A stretch of 64,000 nucleotides of DNA, taken from Flavobacterium sp. 90 (GTDB taxonomy: Bacteria; Bacteroidota; Bacteroidia; Flavobacteriales; Flavobacteriaceae). Under the pieces are notes generated by a model. The model had not been told where the DNA came from. It saw only the letters and a program-made list of their open reading frames with translations, and did not search any database. The translations under genes and the position numbers were made by a program. Of this stretch, positions 58,078 to 64,000 are shown in pieces; within the stretch, counting starts at the first letter, position 1, and each line of letters opens with the position of its first letter. The stretch is from positions 5,394,001 to 5,458,000 of the forward strand of contig NZ_SMGE01000001.1 of the NCBI RefSeq assembly GCF_004339525.1, written 5' to 3'.

Positions 58078-60792
58078 ATGAAGAAAATCTACTTTTTAAT
58101 TCTTGCTTTGTGTTTTTTTAATGGCTTGAAAGCTCAGGTCGTGAATATTCCAGATTCTAATTTTAAAACAGCATTAATTAGTAATAAGATTTTATGCAAA
58201 GATGTAGATGGAAATTCGATCAAAATCGATAAAAACAATAATGGAGAAATAGAGACAAGTGAAGCTTTGAGTGTATATCAGCTAATTGCCAATAAATGCT
58301 TGATATCGGACTTGACCGGTATAAATGATTTTAAGAATTTGACATTGCTACATTGTTATGAGAATTCAATTTCAACTCTTGATTTATCAAATTTAAAAAA
58401 TTTAAATACACTTGATTGTAGAGATAATTTGCTTACAAATCTAAATATCATTAATTCTCCTGTTTTTAACTATTTAGATTGTTCAAACAATAAATTAACA
58501 AATTTAAACCTTACCAATGCTAAAGATCTGGTAACTCTTAATTGTAAAAACAATTTGCTTTCAAGTATTGATTTTGATAATAAAAATTTAAATATATTAA
58601 AAACATTAGTCTGTAATGACAATGCAATATTAGGGCTAAATTTGACAAATTTTTATGAATTGTGGTATATTGATTGCCACAATAATTCTTTGAAAAATTT
58701 AGAATTACAATCTGGATCCAAATTAGGGGAATTAAATTGCAGCCAAAACAAATTAACAAATTTAGTTCTATCAGATTTACCAAATCTTAGCACAATGAAT
58801 TCTTATGATAATTTATTGACTTCTGTAACTTTAAATAAATTACCCTTAATTATAGATTTAATTCTGTACAAAAACAAACTAGCAACTATAGATTTATCCA
58901 ATCTATCCAGAGCAGATAATAAACTAAATAGCCTTAATGTAGGTAGTAATTTATTAACTAGTATTAATTTAGGATCAATAAAATATTTCACATCTCTTAA
59001 TGTTGCAAACAATAAATTAACTGATTTGAATTTTTTGCCAGCTTATAAAGGAGCAGATTATTTTAATTGTTCAATGAATTTGATTAATTCTATTAGTATA
59101 ACTGTTCCTGCGAGTAAATTTTACTGTAGCAATAATCCGCTTACGTCTTTAGATATATCAGGATTTATGGAAACTTTTGAATGTACCAATACTTTATTAC
59201 AAGCTATTGAATTGTCAAATACAAGAGGCAATACTAGTTTTGATGTTTCGAATAATAAAGACCTTAAATTTTTAAGTACAAAAAACGGTTATATAAATTC
59301 TGGCTTTTTGAATAATTGTCCCAAGATTAAATTTATCTGTGCTGATGATGATGATGTTAAGAATTTACAAAACGCTATTAATAATGCTGGTTATCTCAAT
59401 TGCGCTATAAGTAGTTATTGTTCATTTACTCCGGGAGGAACACACTACGTTATTCAAGGGAATCATAGATTAGATAGTAATATGAATGGTTGCGATAATA
59501 AGGATATAGTTGTTCCCAACTTAAAGTTTAAAATTACTGATGGAGTAAAAACCGGAAATGTTATCTCTAATTCTTCTGGTGGTTATTCTATTCCTGTTAA
59601 AGAAGGAACTCATAAAATTACTCCAGTTTTTGAAAACCCGGATTATTTTATTGCCTTTCCTGAGAATATTGAAATAACTTTTCCAACACAAGCTAGTCCA
59701 TTTATCCAAGATTTTTGCGTGACAGCAAATGGTGTTCATCCAGATTTAGAAGTTTCGCTTTTACCTATTGAAGAAGCAAGACCAGGGTTTGATGCGAAAT
59801 ATAAAATAGTTTATAAAAACAAAGGAAACAATACTCAATCGGGGACGATAAATCTTAAATTCGATGGCACAATATTAAATTTAGTAACAGCTAATCCAAT
59901 TGCTTTAACTCAGAGTAGTAATAGTTTGACTTGGAATTTTACCAATTTGCAACCTTTTGAAATACGCGAAATCTTCGTTACTCTAAATTTAAATGGACCA
60001 ACAGAAACTCCTGCAGTTAATATTGGTGATATTTTAAATCTTATAGTATCAATTTCATTACAAGATAATGATGAAACCCCAAATGATAATACATTTACGT
60101 TAAATCAAAGGGTTGTAGGATCTTTTGATCCAAATGATAAAACATGTTTAGAAGGTGATGTAATCACGCCAAGTCTAATAGGTGAGTATGTCCATTATAT
60201 GATTCGTTTTGAAAATACAGGAACTTATTCTGCTCAAAATATTGTAGTGAAAGATATGATTGATTTGTCAAAATTTGATATCTCTACATTGATTCCAACA
60301 AGTTCCAGTCATTCTTTTGTAACTAAAATTTCAGATGAAAACAAAGTAGAATTCATTTTCGAAAATATTAATCTTCCTTTTGATGACGCGAATAATGACG
60401 GCTATATTGCATTTAAAATTAAAACAAAACCAACATTAGTAACAGGAGATACATTTACAAATGATGCTAATATTTATTTTGATTATAATTTCCCAATTTT
60501 AACCAATAAAGCAATTTCTACTTTTAAAACATTAGGAACTAAGGATTTTGAATTTTCAAACTATTTCAAATTATATCCCATTCCTGCTAATAATGTTTTG
60601 AATATTGCAGCGACTCAAGCTATAGAAATAGATTCATTTGGGATCTATGATATTTTGGGACAATTGGTTATCGCAATTCCAAATGCGAAATCAGTTTCTA
60701 ATATTGATGTTTCAAAACTTAGAACAGGAAATTATTTTATAAAAGTAAAATCAGATAAAGGAAGTTCAAGTATGAAGTTTATTAAATTATAA
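58078..60792 (+). CDS. Leucine-rich-repeat protein with type IX sorting domain
   Basis: A 904-residue secreted protein. Signal peptide to about residue 20 (LKAQ); LRR-like repeats of the form LxxLxCxxNxLxxLxL from about 80 to 400; a Cys-containing segment near 430-450; a region with GSFDPNDKTC and YIAFKIKTKP, as in DUF7619-type domains (about 680-820); and a C-terminal type IX sorting domain (LYPIPANNVLNI to the final KFIKL). It should be exported by the type IX system, of which porQ is encoded nearby. ATG 58078 is preferred to a TTG at 58033 because of the signal peptide. Confidence 0.88.
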   Translation: MKKIYFLILALCFFNGLKAQVVNIPDSNFKTALISNKILCKDVDGNSIKIDKNNNGEIETSEALSVYQLIANKCLISDLTGINDFKNLTLLHCYENSISTLDLSNLKNLNTLDCRDNLLTNLNIINSPVFNYLDCSNNKLTNLNLTNAKDLVTLNCKNNLLSSIDFDNKNLNILKTLVCNDNAILGLNLTNFYELWYIDCHNNSLKNLELQSGSKLGELNCSQNKLTNLVLSDLPNLSTMNSYDNLLTSVTLNKLPLIIDLILYKNKLATIDLSNLSRADNKLNSLNVGSNLLTSINLGSIKYFTSLNVANNKLTDLNFLPAYKGADYFNCSMNLINSISITVPASKFYCSNNPLTSLDISGFMETFECTNTLLQAIELSNTRGNTSFDVSNNKDLKFLSTKNGYINSGFLNNCPKIKFICADDDDVKNLQNAINNAGYLNCAISSYCSFTPGGTHYVIQGNHRLDSNMNGCDNKDIVVPNLKFKITDGVKTGNVISNSSGGYSIPVKEGTHKITPVFENPDYFIAFPENIEITFPTQASPFIQDFCVTANGVHPDLEVSLLPIEEARPGFDAKYKIVYKNKGNNTQSGTINLKFDGTILNLVTANPIALTQSSNSLTWNFTNLQPFEIREIFVTLNLNGPTETPAVNIGDILNLIVSISLQDNDETPNDNTFTLNQRVVGSFDPNDKTCLEGDVITPSLIGEYVHYMIRFENTGTYSAQNIVVKDMIDLSKFDISTLIPTSSSHSFVTKISDENKVEFIFENINLPFDDANNDGYIAFKIKTKPTLVTGDTFTNDANIYFDYNFPILTNKAISTFKTLGTKDFEFSNYFKLYPIPANNVLNIAATQAIEIDSFGIYDILGQLVIAIPNAKSVSNIDVSKLRTGNYFIKVKSDKGSSSMKFIKL

Positions 60793-60810
60793 AGAACTAT
60801 CACAAATAGA

Positions 60811-60838
60811 AAATCTCACAGCAATGTGGGATTTTTTT
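60811..60838 (+). terminator. Terminator of the LRR protein gene
   Basis: AAATCTCACA (60811-60820) pairs with TGTGGGATTT (60825-60834) with wobble, GCAA loop, T run. Confidence 0.85.
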
Positions 60839-60867
60839 ATGTCTTTTTGTTTCAAATTTAGATTTTA

Positions 60868-60965
60868 GGAGCTATTTCCAGCTATCATTCCAATCTTTTG
60901 TACCGAACGCCGGCACAAAAGGATTTTCCCTTCTATCTGGGGCTATGGCAATCGTTTTCAAAAGA
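60868..60965 (+). repeat. Dispersed palindromic repeat with CACAAAAGGAT core (copy B)
   Basis: Matches copy A at 20735 over its length, from GGAGCTATTTCC through the central hairpin to GGGGCTATGGCA and a shared GTTTTCAAAAGA tail. Lies between convergent genes. Confidence 0.8.
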
Positions 60966-60974
60966 AATTTCTTT

Positions 60975-61505
60975 TTATTTAGAAGCTAATAATTTTGATT
61001 CTTCAGGAGTATAATAATCAACAATTGAATAAGATTTTATTCCTGTTATTTTTATCTCATCAAGAATATCGACTAAATTCCCGTAATTAGAGTTTTTACT
61101 TGGTTTAATAATAACTGTAACTCCAATTTCTGGCCTGCCCATTGCGGCAGAATATTCATGAACTTTTTTATCAATGACTAATAATTCTTTTCGTATTCCT
61201 TTTTTACCATATTGCACCTCTTTAGGTTCTTGGATTGGAGAGTACAATAGTCCCATATAGGTAATCATTTTATTATTATCATCAAGTAGGACAGTTAGAA
61301 TACGATTTTCATCAGGTTTGTTACATTCAGGTTCAGGACCACAACCGCCACGGTATCCATATTCATACTCCATCATTTTCGGCTTTGCCAACTCAATTGT
61401 CACCATAAAAAAGATAATTAACAAGAAAGAAACACTAACCATTGCAGTCAAATCAACTCTCGTACTTAATTTTTTACTTCTAACTTTCTTAGGTAGATTA
61501 TTCAT
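60975..61505 (-). CDS. ExbD/TolR-like protein, tandem array member 4
   Basis: A 176-residue inner-membrane protein with a basic N-terminus, one helix (about 19-40) and a periplasmic domain. The helix reads VDLTAMVSVSFLLIIFF; aligned to ExbD/TolR, the proton-coupling Asp is Ser24 and the preceding Pro is Ala21. The segment after the helix holds GGCGPEPEC, then the common domain with VTVIIKPSKNSNYGNLVDIL and ends TPEESKLLASK. Last gene of the array, 15 bases from member 3. Confidence 0.85.
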   Translation of the reverse strand: MNNLPKKVRSKKLSTRVDLTAMVSVSFLLIIFFMVTIELAKPKMMEYEYGYRGGCGPEPECNKPDENRILTVLLDDNNKMITYMGLLYSPIQEPKEVQYGKKGIRKELLVIDKKVHEYSAAMGRPEIGVTVIIKPSKNSNYGNLVDILDEIKITGIKSYSIVDYYTPEESKLLASK

Positions 61506-61520
61506 GGCTGGTATATTTTT

Positions 61521-62048
61521 TTAATTTGAAGCTAATAATTTTGATTCTTCGGGAGTAAATTCAGGTACGATTGCATAAGTACTGATTTTTGCAATTTCCA
61601 TTTCGTTTAGAATATCAATTAGATTTTTGTAATTGGATTTTTTACTTGGTTTTATAATTACAGTTATATTTTCCAGTTTTGCACCTTTAGCGGCATATTT
61701 AAGCAGATTATTTTTTCTTTGCAGTAATTCTCTTCGGATTCCGTCTTTACCGTATTCTATTTCTTTGGGAGAAATTATAGGAGAATCTGAAAGCCCCATA
61801 TAATATATCAGTTTATTATTTTCGCCTAACATTACAGTTATCGCTCTGTTTTCTCCTTCATGTCGATAAGACGATGGACAATCACAACATCCATGATCTG
61901 GAAAATCTAAAATTAGAGCTTTAGGCTGAGCTAATTCAATTGTAACCATGAAAAATATAATCAATAAGAAAGAAACACTAACCATAGCGGTTAAATCGAC
62001 TCTTGTACTTAACTTTTTACTTCTGATTTTCTTAGGTAGATTTTGCAT
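61521..62048 (-). CDS. ExbD/TolR-like protein, tandem array member 3
   Basis: A 175-residue paralogue with the same helix and Ser24. The variable segment is the most cysteine-rich of the four (HGCCDCPSS). The periplasmic domain has ITVIIKPSKKSNYKNLIDIL and the ending TPEESKLLASN. It lies 13 bases after member 2. Confidence 0.85.
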   Translation of the reverse strand: MQNLPKKIRSKKLSTRVDLTAMVSVSFLLIIFFMVTIELAQPKALILDFPDHGCCDCPSSYRHEGENRAITVMLGENNKLIYYMGLSDSPIISPKEIEYGKDGIRRELLQRKNNLLKYAAKGAKLENITVIIKPSKKSNYKNLIDILNEMEIAKISTYAIVPEFTPEESKLLASN

Positions 62049-62061
62049 TTTTGAAATATTT

Positions 62062-62592
62062 TTAATTAGAAGCTAATAGTTTTGTTTCTTCCGGAGTGAA
62101 TTCATTTACAATAGCATAAGCCTCAATGTTTGCAAGTTTCATTTCGTTAAGAATATCAACGAGGTTTCCGTAATTACTTTTGCTGGATGGTTTTATAAAA
62201 ACAATTACACCTCGATTTGGTTTACCAATAGCAGCGGAATGTTCAAGTATTCTTTTGTTAACTGTTTTAAGGTCACTATGAAATCCATTTTTACTATAAT
62301 TGGTTTCTCTTGGTTTTTCTAAAGGACTGTCTAGTAGACCAGCATATGTTATTAATTTATTATTTTCCCCCAATAAAACAGTGTAAAAACGATTTCCATT
62401 ATAACATCCAGCAATTGGTTCACCGCATCCTCTTTCTCTATCAGGTAAACCTAAGCTAATCCCTTTAGGTTTTGACAACTCAATCGTAACCATGAAAAAT
62501 ATAATCAACAAGAAAGAAACACTAACCATTGCGGTTAAATCGACTCTTGTACTTAACTTTTTACTTCTTATTTTCTTAGGGAGATTTTCCAT
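62062..62592 (-). CDS. ExbD/TolR-like protein, tandem array member 2
   Basis: A 176-residue paralogue; helix as in the others with Ser24. The variable segment reads RGCGEPIAGCYNG with two Cys. The periplasmic domain has VIVFIKPSSKSNYGNLVDIL and ends TPEETKLLASN. It lies 28 bases after member 1. Confidence 0.85.
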   Translation of the reverse strand: MENLPKKIRSKKLSTRVDLTAMVSVSFLLIIFFMVTIELSKPKGISLGLPDRERGCGEPIAGCYNGNRFYTVLLGENNKLITYAGLLDSPLEKPRETNYSKNGFHSDLKTVNKRILEHSAAIGKPNRGVIVFIKPSSKSNYGNLVDILNEMKLANIEAYAIVNEFTPEETKLLASN

Positions 62593-62620
62593 GGCTTCTT
62601 GGTTAAGTTGAATGATATGT

Positions 62621-63157
62621 TTATTTTGAAGCTAAAAGATTAGATTCTTCCGGAGTAAAATCATTTACAATAGTATAAGTTTCAATTTTAGCAATCGCCA
62701 TTTCGTCTAAAATATCGACTAAATTTTTGAAATTTGATTTTTTACTTGGTTTTATAATTACAATGGGACCGTTTCTTGGCTTTCCCATCGCTGTTGAATA
62801 TTCCAAAATGTTTTTTCTTCTTTTAAAAAGCTCTTGACGAATTCCGTTTTTTCCATAATTAAACTCTTTTGGATTTGCTATTGGAGCATATAAAAGTCCA
62901 GAATAAGTTACGATTTTATCATTATCATCAAGTAAAACAGTTATAATACGATTCACATCTGCACCACAAGTAATTACACAACTCCATTCCTCATCGAAAT
63001 TTTTTGCAGGTAAACTTAAATCAATCGCCTTAGGCTTTGCTAATTCAATCGTAACCATAAAAAAGATAATCAGTAAAAAAGAAACACTAACCATTGCAGT
63101 TAAATCAACTCTCGTACTTAATTTTTTACTTCTTATTTTCTTAGGGAGATTCTCCAT
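62621..63157 (-). CDS. ExbD/TolR-like protein, tandem array member 1
   Basis: A 178-residue paralogue and the first gene transcribed. N-terminus MENLPKKIRSKKLSTR and the helix are essentially identical to the other members, with Ser24 in place of Asp. The variable segment holds EWSCVITCGAD. The periplasmic domain has PIVIIKPSKKSNFKNLVDIL and ends TPEESNLLASK. No ExbB/TolQ or TonB gene occurs in the window. Confidence 0.85.
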   Translation of the reverse strand: MENLPKKIRSKKLSTRVDLTAMVSVSFLLIIFFMVTIELAKPKAIDLSLPAKNFDEEWSCVITCGADVNRIITVLLDDNDKIVTYSGLLYAPIANPKEFNYGKNGIRQELFKRRKNILEYSTAMGKPRNGPIVIIKPSKKSNFKNLVDILDEMAIAKIETYTIVNDFTPEESNLLASK

Positions 63158-63174
63158 ATCGAATGATTTTTTAC

Positions 63175-63201
63175 TAAAGTTAATAATAAAAGTAATACAA
63201 A
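63175..63201 (-). promoter_or_regulatory. Possible promoter of the ExbD-like array
   Basis: On the minus strand TTTG (63201-63198), a 15-base spacer, TAACTTTA (63182-63175). One base off in the -7 box and a short spacer, so tentative. Confidence 0.35.
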
Positions 63202-63366
63202 GACTTTACTGATTTTAAAAATAATTAAAAATAAATTAAACTTTCAATGTGTTGTTTTACAACGGTTTTTAAGGATTTTACAATGATTTTGAAACTTTTT
63301 TGAATTTTTAATAAAACCAAATCGAAAACTATCCCGTAAATGAGCTTATAACTTAAAACATTCATT

Positions 63367-63921
63367 ATGAAAACTAGAAAATTTTTAGCCGTAGCAATCT
63401 TAGCATTAGGATTTGGATTTACATCATTTGCACAAAAAACTAAAATGGTTGGTGGAGCTGCAATGTACCCAAACAAAAATATTATTGAAAATGCCGTAAA
63501 TTCAAAAGATCATACTACATTGGTTGCTGCTGTAAAAGCTGCTGGATTAGTAGAAACATTACAAGGAAAAGGGCCGTTTACCGTTTTTGCTCCAACAAAC
63601 GAAGCATTTGCTAAATTACCAGCAGGAACTGTTGAAACATTATTGAAACCTGAAAACATCAAAAAATTGCAAACTATTTTGACTTATCACGTTGTTGCAG
63701 GAAAATGGAATGCTTCTGATATTGCAAAAGCAATTAAAGCAGGTAAAGGAAAAGCAACTATTAAAACCGTTAGCGGTGGATCTCTAACAGCTTGGATGAA
63801 AGGAAAAGACCTTTATATTAGCGACGAAAGCGGAAACAAAGCTAAAGTTACAATCGCTGACGTAAATCAATCTAATGGTGTAATTCACGTAGTTGATACA
63901 GTATTGTTGCCAAAAATGTAA
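63367..63921 (+). CDS. Fasciclin (FAS1) domain exported protein
   Basis: A 184-residue protein with signal peptide to about residue 22 (TSFAQ) and one FAS1 domain at about 38-183: NIIENAVNSKDHTTLVAAVK, the H1 motif GPFTVFAPTNEAFAKLP, LTYHVVAGK and the H2 motif SNGVIHVVDTVLLP. FAS1 proteins mediate adhesion outside the cytoplasm. It diverges from the ExbD array; the 209 bases between them show no clear promoter for this gene. Confidence 0.92.
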   Translation: MKTRKFLAVAILALGFGFTSFAQKTKMVGGAAMYPNKNIIENAVNSKDHTTLVAAVKAAGLVETLQGKGPFTVFAPTNEAFAKLPAGTVETLLKPENIKKLQTILTYHVVAGKWNASDIAKAIKAGKGKATIKTVSGGSLTAWMKGKDLYISDESGNKAKVTIADVNQSNGVIHVVDTVLLPKM

Positions 63922-63943
63922 TACTGCACAAAGTCCCAATAAT

Positions 63944-63991
63944 AAAAAATTCCAAATTCCAACTTTATAAAGTTTGAATTTGGAATTTTTT
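63944..63991 (+). terminator. Terminator of the fasciclin gene
   Basis: A 23-bp inverted repeat (63944-63966 with 63969-63991, one mismatch) with A and T runs at its ends. Confidence 0.85.
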
Positions 63992-64000
63992 ATTATTTGA

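Overview
The window looks like chromosome from a Flavobacterium-like member of the Bacteroidota. The DNA is AT-rich. Housekeeping promoters match the Bacteroidota pattern (TTTG or TTG, 17-20 bases, then TAnnTTTG), and translation starts lack Shine-Dalgarno sites. The window carries porQ (a type IX secretion component), a leucine-rich-repeat protein with a type IX C-terminal sorting domain, and many typical flavobacterial families (DUF4294, DUF1569, GIN-domain proteins, long purC, ECF sigma operons). A complete rRNA operon is present. No prophage, insertion sequence or CRISPR array was found.

Layout. 1-6.2 kb: end of a PhoH-family gene, small housekeeping genes, an S9 peptidase and purC. 6.5-8.3 kb: two paralogous secreted ankyrin proteins flanking a membrane-anchored SRPBCC gene; both ankyrin genes follow ECF-type promoter sequences. 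8.3-9 kb: repeat-rich gap. 9.7-18.7 kb: a minus-strand metal efflux locus, read as response regulator, histidine kinase, TolC-type channel, membrane fusion protein, OprB-like porin and CzcA-like pump; spaced TTTAAGG repeats before the channel gene look like the regulator's binding site. 18.7-20.6 kb: M42 peptidase and DUF4294 protein. 20.6-26.9 kb: repeats, three tandem rRNA promoters, then 16S-tRNA-Ile-tRNA-Ala-23S-5S. 27-30 kb: small genes, an endonuclease III homologue and a hydrolase. 30-37.3 kb: glycogen cluster glgA-glgC-glgB plus a GH31 alpha-glucosidase. 37.4-42.8 kb: M48 lipoprotein protease, a UMF1-type transporter and two serine hydrolases. 42.8-45.7 kb: an ECF sigma, putative anti-sigma, beta-solenoid-like and GIN-domain operon with an ECF-like promoter of its own. 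46.8-54 kb: lon, porQ, two L,D-transpeptidase paralogues, cmk and a nucleoside permease. 54-60.8 kb: a small acidic protein, a TPR/beta-propeller protein, rpsA and the LRR type IX cargo. 61-63.2 kb: four tandem ExbD-like genes. The window ends with a fasciclin-domain protein.

The most unusual locus is the ExbD-like array. All four proteins share a nearly identical N-terminus and membrane helix in which the aspartate that ExbD/TolR proteins use for proton coupling is serine. Each has its own short cysteine-containing segment just outside the membrane, and no exbB partner lies nearby. Second in interest are the ECF-type promoters shared by the ankyrin pair and the ECF operon, and several families of dispersed palindromes, one of which shows compensatory base changes between copies. 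All functional names come from reading motifs and recalled family knowledge; no database search was run.
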